Assembly: GCF_000003815.2 (NCBI RefSeq)
Contig: NC_049997.1
Location: forward strand, 352,214-416,213
Source: Branchiostoma floridae
Lineage: Eukaryota > Chordata > Leptocardii > Amphioxiformes > Branchiostomatidae
Direction of reading: 5' to 3'
Length of the DNA stretch: 64,000 nt
Part shown: in pieces, positions 1 to 11,300 of the stretch
How positions within the stretch are numbered: the first letter of the stretch is position 1
Layout: every line of letters starts with the position of its first letter
Position numbers and translations under genes: made by a program
Notes under the pieces: model-generated
Seen by the model: only the letters and a program-made list of their open reading frames with translations
Databases searched by the model: none
Told to the model about the DNA's origin: nothing

Positions 1-860
1 TCGTACCATTTCTACAGCACTGCTTGAACCCCGACTGTACTTTATGAACCAACAGTCTCAGTGACAGAGAATTAGGGCAGTCAATCGCAACGTGTTCTTA
101 TAATTTACATTCTATTCCGTGGTAATGCACGCACTTGACAAGACTTTGCGCTAATCCGTGACCTCACTGTTCGTTTACACACGACTGTTTGTTTTGTATG
201 ACTCACCAGAATTCCCCTAGTATAATCTTTCTATTATATTCTATACATATACAAAAGAGGGTGGTGGCAAGCATTTCTGTTTGGGGAGATATACTTCCAC
301 CATGTCGAGCGACGAAGGAAAGAAAATTTTGTGATGTTGCCCCTCTGACCACCACAGTATGATAAGCAAATCATTAAAATAACACACACGGCTTGATGAT
401 TGGCTTACGTAATGTTATTTCAGGAAAATACGTCAAACCGAATAAAATGCGTTTTATCATAAGATTTATACTTACTACTAGAGTAGTTATCTATGCTGTT
501 TACCATTGTCATTTTATTGCCACTTGCGAGTAACCCTTAGGTAAGAAATGGCAATACACTGTGTATTTGTTTTTGTTTTTTTTTAAGTGCCGTATCCTTG
601 ATCTTAAAGAACGTCGTTTTAAAAAAGAAAACTCTGTGTGGTATTGTGCACATAGGCTGAATGCACTGTATGACTGGGTAAATAGTTCACCATGTCTAAA
701 GGGCCTAGGGGAAAGATATTTCCTCTAACCTAAACAGGAATTTGTGAGGGGAATAATAAGGAACAGTTAGATGTAATCTATAGCAGCCTGACCGGCCTAT
801 ATCTAGCACTCAATGGACCAGAAGAAACCCGTCAACATGCTTGAGTGTATATCATAGTGG
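1..860. other. intergenic, nothing recognised
   Basis: AT-rich sequence without a convincing exon, RNA gene or repeat that I could identify. It precedes the minisatellite. Confidence 0.5.
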
Positions 861-1850
861 TCCTTATTATGTAGAGGTAGACCTTAAGTAGAAGTGGTCC
901 TTATGTAGAGGTAGACCTTATATAGAGCCGGTCCTTATGTAGAGGTAGACCTTACGTAGAGGTAGACCTTATGTAGAGGTGGTCCTTATGTAGAGGTGGT
1001 CCTTATGTAGAGGTAGTCTTTATGTAGAGGTAGACCTTATGTAGAGCTGGTCCTTATGTAGAGGTAGACCTTATGTAGAGGTGGTCCTTATGTAGAGGTG
1101 GTCCTTATGTAGAGGTAGACCTTACGTAGAGGTGGTCCTTATGTAGAGGTAGACCTTATGTAGAGGTAGACCTTATGTAGAGGTAGACCTTATGTAGAGG
1201 TGGTCNNNNNNNNNNNNNNNNNNNNNNNNNNNNNNNNNNNNNNNNNNNNNNNNNNNNNNNNNNNNNNNNNNNNNNNNNNNNNNNNNNNNNNNNNNNNNNN
1301 NNNNNNNNNNNNNNNNNNNNNNNNNNNNNNNNNNNNNNNNNNNNNNNNNNNNNNNNNNNNNNNNNNNNNNNNNNNNNNNNNNNNNNNNNNNNNNNNNNNN
1401 NNNNNNNNNNNNNNNNNNNNNNNNNNNNNNNNNNNNNNNNNNNNNNNNNNNNNNNNNNNNNNNNNNNNNNNNNNNNNNNNNNNNNNNNNNNNNNNNNNNN
1501 NNNNNNNNNNNNNNNNNTATGTAGAGGTGGTCCTTATGTAGAGGTGGTCCTTATGTAGAGGTGGTCTTTATGTAGAGGTGGTCCTTACATAGAGGTGGTC
1601 TTTATGTAGAGGTGGTCCTTATGTAGAGTCGGTCCTTATGTAGAGGTAGACCTTATGTAGAGGTGGTCCTTATGTAGAGGTAGAGCTTACGTAGATGTGG
1701 TCTTTATGTAGAGGTGGTCCTTTTGTAGAGGTGGTCCTTACGTAGAGTTGGTCTTTATGTAGAGGTGGTCCTTATGTAGAGGTGGTCCTTATGTAGATGT
1801 GGTCACTGTTACAGGTTTGATTGTATAGCAATTACCTTATGTAGAGGTGA
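861..1850. repeat. 17-bp minisatellite array
   Basis: Tandem units of about 17 bp reading cttatgtagaggtggtc, alternating with a variant ending in gtagacc. Dozens of units are visible on both sides of an N run (1206-1517), so true copy number is unknown. Variants are interspersed rather than blocked, as expected of a minisatellite homogenised by unequal exchange. No coding function is suggested. Confidence 0.95.
1206..1517. other. assembly gap (312 N)
   Basis: Run of 312 N inside the minisatellite; probably a sized gap caused by the repeat. Confidence 0.99.
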
Positions 1851-2485
1851 TCACATGTAAATGTTTAACTGTATATCAAACACTTTCGCTGTGCTGTACA
1901 AGTTTAGCTGTCACCAGTCACCGGGTGGTCCGATTTGACAGAAGTTATATACACCCCTTGATATCAAATGGAACCTCCTCTTAAGGTGTAAAGTCAGATC
2001 TAGCTACATGAAAATTGTCACGCAAGTTGACCTTTCCCAATGTTGTTATCGTTTGTTATGGACCAGAGGTATAATACAAAATGTGGCGTGTTTTGTATCC
2101 ATGCCGCTTTTGTCTGGGATGGACCAACTGTGATAGAGGGGTGTCAGTGGTTATGTTTCTGTCCTCTAACATGGAAACATTGGACATATGACTATGTTGT
2201 AAACAATGTCAAACTAAATCATTGTTGTTCTACCTTGTACCATTCTTTATCGTTACTTCTTCGACCCCCCACCCCTCGAAGCAATTAACATGTGCTTTCA
2301 TTGGTATTTACATAGCAGCAAAGGGCAGACAGAAGTGCACGGTGTGCACATCTAAGGAGTACAAACTGACTACCAGTAACCTTCAAGTTACCCATGGCCT
2401 CTTACAGAGGGACCATAAATCACAATTTATCTCAAGAATCAAAATGTCAATTTGTACCTACTTGATTTTTTAGTGTGTGGCGTCT

Positions 2486-2527
2486 TTTGATCTTTACTCA
2501 TGTAACACTACATGAGTAAAGATCAAA
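2486..2527. repeat. perfect 19-bp hairpin, copy A
   Basis: Inverted arms of 19 bp (tttgatctttactcatgta and its complement) are separated by the 4-base loop acac. It lies about 370 bp upstream of the multicopper oxidase start codon and is repeated in copy B at 4894-4935. It could be a tiny foldback element or a cruciform-forming site; function unknown. Confidence 0.85.
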
Positions 2528-2897
2528 CCCAACAGTATCATTTAACTAGGGTCTACATAAGATACAACTGCATGTTTTCTCACAAAATTCAGAAATCAAC
2601 GTCGCTAGGCTGATAGCGATGTAACGACACAATAGATATGATCCCGACACAGATGAAACTCTTACACACCCTCTTTCTAATCAGGGCATGCGGTATAAGT
2701 ATCAAGAGATCCCAAAACCCCTTTCATACCTTCAAGGTTTCGTTCGCGGTATCCAAGGCGTCTGGAGGCGTTTCGACCTCACAAAGCACGGGCGATTTTT
2801 CGTGGAACGAAACCAAGAAACCGGTTGCGTTTCTATACTACATTTGGAATGAATATTTGGTATCAACGTATTGCTACGTGTCTAAACCACGACCAGC

Positions 2898-4237
2898 ATG
2901 TCGATAAAGATTCTTGTTATATTGTCGGTCCTATGTACTACTGTTGTCACACAGGAGACGTTTGTTAACTCCGTCCCCGTTCCTTACCCCCCTCGTCAGG
3001 ACCTGTACGTGTTCAACTGGACGGTAAGACTGTTTCGCTGTTATTCTAATACTACACACTAAGGGCTTGTAACACCACAAGCATACTTCAGACAAACGCT
3101 TGCTAGGAAGAGAAAGAAGATTCTACTTTTATCCTTCACGTTACTTCCACGTTATTCAAACAGGTGTACGTGGTATGAGGATAAAGCTTAACTGTGTACA
3201 CTCGATTGTACCACGACAGGTGCCGTGTTAATCACAGTACGGTCACCAAGTTAGGGAAGGGTTTGTCTCGGAGGGTTCATTTTGAAGTTACATCCTTCAG
3301 AGTCCGCTGCGGAATGATTTTGTGTACTAAAGATAGTGAAAGACGTAAAGAAATGGTGGGATTTGTGCAAACATTTCCAGTGAGCTCGAACGTGTAACCA
3401 TACTTCCGGGTTCACGACCTTAATGAAAGTACTGACTCGCATGGTGAAAAGGTCAAGAACAGTGTTTACTTTATATATGGCACAATCCAAGCTCTTTTTT
3501 TGGTCTCTGACAGTAACACAGATGTCAAAATATTGTTAGTGGGTTTGTTTCACGGAACATTTCCCCCCCTATTTTCAAACTATTTTTGACCGGACATCTC
3601 TACAATTTGCTAAAACTCGATGTGTGACTCTCCTCAAAGACGGGACCTCCATTTTATTTTCGATGGCTAGAAACATTTTCACCTGAGTCGAGTAAGGACA
3701 TTGATTTTAAATTCCTTTTATATCGGAATCTGTACTCAAGTCTAAAGGCCGCACGTTAAATCTGGTAGAAATTTCCCGAGGCCCGTGCGTAAATCTTGCT
3801 CCCCATATTTGTTCAGTTAGTCCTCACCTTTAGTTAGGATTGAGCTTGTTTCAATGACGTTTGCGACTAAGGAAGAAAATACGCCCTATTTTATATACTT
3901 ACAATGTAACTCCTCGCCCCGGAGTGACCTCGTGTCACACCTTGAAGTGACCGTTAGATCTTGTTACGTGGTATTAATTACGTAAAAGAATATCAAAAGG
4001 CCATTGTTTGGAAACGTCAGTGAGTTTTATGTCTCTATACCAAATAAGTGTTCCTCTGCTAGATGATTTTGTGTTTGTCTCTGCCCCAGGTGGAACATTG
4101 GGAGACCATGTTTCTGTACAACAAGCAGCGAGAGGCGGGAACCCCGGTCATTATAGACAGTCTGACGGGAGTCTACAGCAAGCGGGAGTACAATAGCTCC
4201 AGCCAGAGTTGTGAACTGACAGCCATGTCGGAGGATG
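2898..4237 (+). CDS. multicopper oxidase exons 1-2, upstream duplicate copy
   Basis: Exon 1 (2898-3023, 42 codons) begins with an ATG and encodes a hydrophobic signal-peptide-like stretch ([17 protein letters not shown]), ending at the donor ACG|GTAAG. Exon 2 (4090-4237) follows a pyrimidine-rich acceptor ending in ccccag and ends in phase 1 at a GTGAG donor. Both are intact and the same as the copies at 5306-5431 and 6498-6645, so either pair could splice to exon 3 at 9496. If the duplication is real, this gives the gene two promoters and two signal-peptide exons. If it is an assembly artefact, only one pair exists. Confidence 0.7.
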
Positions 4238-4301
4238 GTGAGACGGACGGCGTCTGTTTGTACCAATAAGTGGCCTCAATTTGTGCCAAACCGTATCGCC
4301 T

Positions 4302-4451
4302 GTGTGTGTGTGTGTGTGTGAGTGCGTGCCTGCGTGTGCGTGCGCGCGCGCGTGTGTGCGTGCGTGCGTGCGTGTGTGCGTGCGTGCGTGTGTGCGTGTG
4401 TGCCTGTGCGTGCGTGCCTATATGCTTGTGTGTGCGTGCGCGTGCGCGTGA

Positions 4452-4491
<40 letters not shown>

Positions 4492-4495
4492 CCGT
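4302..4495. repeat. GT/CG-rich microsatellite, copy A
   Basis: Alternating purine-pyrimidine tract of (GT)n with gcgtgc and cgcgcg interruptions, in the intron after exon 2. Such tracts can adopt Z-DNA. Copy B is at 6710-6887. Confidence 0.95.
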
Positions 4496-4534
4496 TTGTG
4501 TTTCCGGACATTTGTGGTCTGCATAACTCAAGAA

Positions 4535-4634
4535 NNNNNNNNNNNNNNNNNNNNNNNNNNNNNNNNNNNNNNNNNNNNNNNNNNNNNNNNNNNNNNNNNN
4601 NNNNNNNNNNNNNNNNNNNNNNNNNNNNNNNNNN
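4535..4634. other. assembly gap (100 N)
   Basis: Exactly 100 N, the conventional size for a gap of unknown length, placed between the two duplicate copies. Confidence 0.99.
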
Positions 4635-4893
4635 TGTTCTCCTTGTACCATTCTTTATCGTTACTTCTTCGACCCCCCACCCCTCGAAGCAATTAACATG
4701 TGCTTTCATTGGTATTTACATAGCAGCAAAGGGCAGACAGAAGTGCACGGTGTGCACATCTAAGGAGTACAAACTGACTACCAGTAACCTTCAAGTTACC
4801 CATGGCCTCTTACAGAGGGACCATAAATCACAATTTATCTCAAGAATCAAAATGTCAATTTGTACCTACTTGATTTTTTAGTGTGTGGCGTCT

Positions 4894-4935
4894 TTTGATC
4901 TTTACTCATGTAACACTACATGAGTAAAGATCAAA
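4894..4935. repeat. perfect 19-bp hairpin, copy B
   Basis: Duplicate of the hairpin at 2486-2527, same arms and loop, upstream of the exon 1 copy at 5306. Confidence 0.85.
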
Positions 4936-5305
4936 CCCAACAGTATCATTTAACTAGGGTCTACATAAGATACAACTGCATGTTTTCTCACAAAATTCAG
5001 AAATCAACGTCGCTAGGCTGATAGCGATGTAACGACACAATAGATATGATCCCGACACAGATGAAACTCTTACACACCCTCTTTCTAATCAGGGCATGCG
5101 GTATAAGTATCAAGAGATCCCAAAACCCCTTTCATACCTTCAAGGTTTCGTTCGCGGTATCCAAGGCGTCTGGAGGCGTTTCGACCTCACAAAGCACGGG
5201 CGATTTTTCGTGGAACGAAACCAAGAAACCGGTTGCGTTTCTATACTACATTTGGAATGAATATTTGGTATCAACGTATTGCTACGTGTCTAAACCACGA
5301 CCAGC

Positions 5306-8300
5306 ATGTCGATAAAGATTCTTGTTATATTGTCGGTCCTATGTACTACTGTTGTCACACAGGAGACGTTTGTTAACTCCGTCCCCGTTCCTTACCCCCC
5401 TCGTCAGGACCTGTACGTGTTCAACTGGACGGTAAGACTGTTTCGCTGTTATTCTAATACTACACACTAAGGGCTTGTAACACCACAAGCATACTTCAGA
5501 CAAACGCTTGCTAGGAAGAGAAAGAAGATTCTACTTTTATCCTTCACGTTACTTCCACGTTATTCAAACAGGTGTACGTGGTATGAGGATAAAGCTTAAC
5601 TGTGTACACTCGATTGTACCACGACAGGTGCCGTGTTAATCACAGTACGGTCACCAAGTTAGGGAAGGGTTTGTCTCGGAGGGTTCATTTTGAAGTTACA
5701 TCCTTCAGAGTCCGCTGCGGAATGATTTTGTGTACTAAAGATAGTGAAAGACGTAAAGAAATGGTGGGATTTGTGCAAACATTTCCAGTGAGCTCGAACG
5801 TGTAACCATACTTCCGGGTTCACGACCTTAATGAAAGTACTGACTCGCATGGTGAAAAGGTCAAGAACAGTGTTTACTTTATATATGGCACAATCCAAGC
5901 TCTTTTTTTGGTCTCTGACAGTAACACAGATGTCAAAATATTGTTAGTGGGTTTGTTTCACGGAACATTTCCCCCCCTATTTTCAAACTATTTTTGACCG
6001 GACATCTCTACAATTTGCTAAAACTCGATGTGTGACTCTCCTCAAAGACGGGACCTCCATTTTATTTTCGATGGCTAGAAACATTTTCACCTGAGTCGAG
6101 TAAGGACATTGATTTTAAATTCCTTTTATATCGGAATCTGTACTCAAGTCTAAAGGCCGCACGTTAAATCTGGTAGAAATTTCCCGAGGCCCGTGCGTAA
6201 ATCTTGCTCCCCATATTTGTTCAGTTAGTCCTCACCTTTAGTTAGGATTGAGCTTGTTTCAATGACGTTTGCGACTAAGGAAGAAAATACGCCCTATTTT
6301 ATATACTTACAATGTAACTCCTCGCCCCGGAGTGACCTCGTGTCACACCTTGAAGTGACCGTTAGATCTTGTTACGTGGTATTAATTACGTAAAAGAATA
6401 TCAAAAGGCCATTGTTTGGAAACGTCAGTGAGTTTTATGTCTCTATACCAAATAAGTGTTCCTCTGCTAGATGATTTTGTGTTTGTCTCTGCCCCAGGTG
6501 GAACATTGGGAGACCATGTTTCTGTACAACAAGCAGCGAGAGGCGGGAACCCCGGTCATTATAGACAGTCTGACGGGAGTCTACAGCAAGCGGGAGTACA
6601 ATAGCTCCAGCCAGAGTTGTGAACTGACAGCCATGTCGGAGGATGGTGAGACGGACGGCGTCTGTTTGTACCAATAAGTGGCCTCAATTTGTGCCAAACC
6701 GTATCGCCTGTGTGTGTGTGTGTGTGTGAGTGCGTGCCTGCGTGTGCGTGCGCGCGCGCGTGTGTGCGTGCGTGCGTGCGTGTGTGCGTGCGTGCGTGTG
6801 TGCGTGTGTCCCTGTGCGTGCGTGCCTATATGCTTGTGTGTGCGTGCCCGTGCCCGTGAGTGCGTGTGTGTGTGTGTGTGTGTGTGTNNNNNNNNNNNNN
6901 NNNNNNNNNNNNNNNNNNNNNNNNNNNNNNNNNNNNNNNNNNNNNNNNNNNNNNNNNNNNNNNNNNNNNNNNNNNNNNNNNNNNNNNNNNNNNNNNNNNN
7001 NNNNNNNNNNNNNNNNNNNNNNNNNNNNNNNNNNNNNNNNNNNNNNNNNNNNNNNNNNNNNNNNNNNTCGATTATAGGACTCAAATACCTGTAATATATG
7101 AAGTTTGTAGAAGGAGGACCATTAACAGATACCAATTTTGCAAATATGTCCCAAATTTGCATAATTGATATAAAAGTGCTATACTTTTCTTAATGGCAAA
7201 TTATAGGGCAAGCAACATACCGGCGTAAGTTGTTTCAAGGTGCATAACCAATCATAGATTATGTAAATGTGGAATAATCAGACTATTTCATGGAGATGTG
7301 AGGTCTCCAACCTCTTGTTTTGGATGGAGTGGCAATACTGCTAACGTATCATATCAAATTAAGTTATATTGTAGCAAAATTTTAGATGCGACATTTTGGA
7401 CATGGCCATTTTGGTTGGCTCATCTTGGCATTACACGTAGGTGAGTCATAATGTGTATAGTCATAATGTGTATATATAAAAAACGTCTTAATCATGATCA
7501 GTTTAGGCATTTTTGGTCAGCATGGGAGGGATCACTTCGCCCCATGGCTCAAATCCCGCAAATCCTTGGCCAGAAGTTCCATAGTAGGATCTGTCTTGCC
7601 GGGCATATTGACAAAAGTTTGTATGCAGTCATACTAACATGCTTATCATGTCAGCAAAAGGTTTGACTTTTTTCATACACAGTCGTAGGCACAATGCGCA
7701 ACTCAAACGCATTTAAAAAGTTTTGTGTCAGTTTTAGGTACGCAGGCATGTGCATCCTACAGCCTGGTACGCATACCTAAAGGTGGGGTCACACCTGCGT
7801 ATATTTTCAAGCCGCGTGAGTTCCGTTTTGACATTTTGGCTAATTAAAAGTAATTTCTTCCGTACGCGGCCGCACGCACAAGACACACCTAAAACGAATC
7901 TGAATCGTTTTTAGATAGTTTCAAGTACGCAGGCAAACGGAAATATACGCCCAGCACGCCCGATAGTTTCGGACATGCACAAAACTATCGCTCGTACGCA
8001 GTTTGGTTGCCTAAACGTCATGAATACGCGATAGAGTGGTCCCACGATTGTCGAGTGCGGTATGAAGACGATATATGTTTGCGCTTTATACGCAGTAATA
8101 CGCGGATATCGCGGTATTGCGAGTACATAGCGTTCTTACAGCGCAGACAAAACGCACCATGAACGACCGTATTACGAATGCCCACATAGATCACGATTTA
8201 GTACCGTACGTTCTGCGATCGGGTTGCGCATACTACGCGTACTGATACCGTGATCGACGCACACTCCAGATTTGGAATAAATACGAAGGTGCATCTGAGT

Positions 8301-11300
8301 CAAGACAAACCAGACCATCTCAAGATGACAGATTCAGGCCAGAACCGACGCATTTGTACCGGGGGCATGCAGAGATGGTCACAACTTGCAGGACACCATC
8401 AATGTGACTGGTCCCAACAGAGCCTCCAGGGAAAGGAAGATGCAGAGGAACCTGCTCAAGCACTAGGTCAATTTGTGTGACACACGTGCCATTTTGTGTA
8501 ACAGATATTTGACTTAATTTGCTGATAATGTTACTTTTCTGTGTGTAGATCCACATGATATAAAAGTGCAATATAGAGCCATATTCCAACTTTGAAACTT
8601 CATAATTGTTTAATTTACGTGTTTGATAAAGATCTTGAATACGTTTTGTGGTGTGTATGAGTGTGATTTTTATAGTAGTTGAAATACTAAGATGATAGGA
8701 GAAATCATTAAGGACAAAGTGAAAACAAACACAATCTTAACAGTGCACATACTTTCTTAAGGTAAATGACGGCCCACATAACTGTAAAAGCACAGTGTCA
8801 CTGCTTCACTGCTTCGCAAATGAATAAAAAAAAACTCTTCACTGTTTACTTGGTCAATGTTCTACTTGCACTGCCTGTAAACAAAAGCATACGTAGTACA
8901 AAGGGTTCCTCTAACAAAAATAATCTATTGGCAATGGTCGCAAACAAAAGTATATGTAACAGAAACTGTTCCTCTGACACACCTGAAATGCGTTTGGAAT
9001 ACAGTTAGCACCAGGTGCGTCAGGCATACGGTCGGTAGACGTTGTGTGCGTCCGGAATACGCCCAACATACGTACCCCATACGAATCTATTCGCAGTATG
9101 GAAAATTCTGTTGCGCATTTCAGATGCAATCATACGCATCTCATGAGAAATAAAAACGCTGAAGTCGTAATTCAAAGGCCAGATGGGCTCGACGTACAAT
9201 TTAATTTATTCCAAAAAATTCTAAATGTTGGGCGTTCGGCCGCGTATTGACAAAATTTCATGCGGAAATCATGCGCACTTGAAAATATACGCAGGTGTGA
9301 CCCCACCTTTAACAGTAACAAAACGGCTAGAATACTTACGTATACTTACTACTTACTTAGTACTTACTTAGAATGCGTACGACGTGAGTAAACAGCTAGC
9401 TTGGTTTTCTTATGTATATTGCAATATTCATTCTTTCACGTACCATCCAGTACGTTCTGTTATTGATTCCTTCATGTTTCTTTTTACCCTCTCAGAGATC
9501 AGCCAGGTCACAACAGCTGACGGGTATCACCGCAGAACAACATTAGTCAACAAACAGCTCCCGGGACCTACCATTGTGGTGTGGAAGGGGGCGCAGGTTT
9601 GTACTCCAATCACATGTGTAACTATGTTCGTGTATGTACATGTGTGTACATTTGTGTGCATGCGCGTGTGTGTGTACCTTAGTGATTCCATATATGTACA
9701 ATACTCACCAAACACACTCAGTGCCAGTTACCAAACGCCCCCAGGGACGAGCCTAACAGTTATCATCTGTGCAACTGAAGTGGACCCAAGGCAATATGTA
9801 ATAGGGGTTTTATCTTGTTCCCTTCCCACCCAGGTGGCTGTTACTGTGACGAACAAACTTATACAGGAAGGAGTGGCAATCCACTGGCACGGCATCACCC
9901 AGCACAACACACCCTGGATGGACGGGGTGGGCAGCGTGTCACAGTGTCCTATCAGTCCTGGGGAGAGCTTTACTTACAGGTGAGCACACACAAGCACACA
10001 CACAAACACACGGGATGGACGGGGCGGGCAGCGTGTCACAGTGTCCTATCAGTCCTGGGGAGAGCTTTACTTACAGGTGCGTACACACAAGCACACACAC
10101 AAACACACACAAACGCACGGGATGGCCGGGGTGGGCAGCGTGTAACAGTGTCATATCAGTCCTGGGGAGAGCTTTACTTACATGTATGTGTGTAATATTG
10201 GCCTATAAATGATATCAACTTAGCGGAGAACTTTACGTATATGTATGTGTGTAATATTTAAGGGTTAATGACCCGCACTTTCCTCGGTGTATATGGTGTT
10301 ATAACGCATGGTTATTTTCTGTAACTACCGAATGAAACCACATGGTTTTGGTTAGCCGGTAATTTAAACAAACAGGAGAAGCCCTTGACACATATGTAAG
10401 TGGTTACTATTGACTATTGTCATATAGCCAGGCCCCGCGGACCAATCAGAAGTCCCCGTTCCACGTTGGTTATGACGCCGTAACACAAAGATTCAGGCCA
10501 GGCAGGTGTGTATCGCTCCTCTGATTGGTCAGAATGAATCGAAACCGGCACCGGTGTCGATTTGCATCGACACCGGCACCAGTGTCGATGCAAATCGACA
10601 CCGGTGCCGGTGTCGATTCATTTTGACCATTCAAAAGTAGCCTTACACACAAGAAAGTAAGGTATATGCAGGCATTGACCAATAAAAAGAAGCAAAACAT
10701 ATGCCAGAGCAGAGGGAATAAGTACCGACTGCAAGGGGGAATGGCTCCTTCTAACATTGATAATGAGTTTTGTTGTTCTAAAAAGCCTGCAATGTTTCGA
10801 ATATTTTCTGAGGAAATTTTTGGTTTCAAAATGCAATGTGTAACCTCCTTACATATGCATGTACCAAAGAACAAATGTGAATTTTCAGAAATTTGACAAA
10901 GGAATTCAAACGTATGGTACAAAGAGATCTATGCGTCATACAGGAGTTTGCAAGTTTGGGTAGGCTATATGATAATAACGTTAATGACCCGCCTGTTCCT
11001 CGGTGTACGTGGTGTCATAACGCCTGGTCCTTTGCTATAACCACCTCATAAAACCACCTCGTTCGCTTCGCTCACATCGGTGGTTTTATTCGGTGGTTAT
11101 AGCAAAAGACCAGGCGTTATGACACCATATACACCTCGGGGCGGGTCATAAACCCTTAAGTAATTAACAGGAGAAAACCCTACCGTACATTTTGTGTAAA
11201 AGCAAAGGTGTACGTTTTTGTGTTAACTTAATGACAAATGCTTTTGTCCCCAACCCCCAGGTTCACTGCGTCTGAAGGCGGGACCCACTGGTGGCACGCC

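Larger units (their letters stand above)
2227..4534. repeat. 2.4-kb direct duplication, copy A
   Basis: This segment recurs at 4635-6887 at a constant offset of 2408 bp. The two are almost identical; the few differences I saw lie in the GT-rich tract and near the left edge. It contains exons 1 and 2 of the multicopper oxidase. A 100-N gap (4535-4634) lies exactly between the copies, so the duplication may be a real tandem duplication or two haplotypes placed in series. Confidence 0.9.
4635..6887. repeat. 2.4-kb direct duplication, copy B
   Basis: Second copy of 2227-4534. It starts at the first base after the 100-N gap and ends at the next N run (6888-7067) inside the GT tract, so neither outer edge of this copy is seen directly. 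Confidence 0.9.

Noticed and set aside
4173-4881. Several long open frames across the GT-rich tracts
   Set aside because: They are low-complexity Cys/Val or His/Thr frames generated by a microsatellite and by N runs, present on both strands; not coding.
9815-10195. 126-codon frame over the exon 4 tail repeats
   Set aside because: Wrong frame relative to the HWHG-encoding exon and continues into CA-rich intron; created by the tandem duplication.
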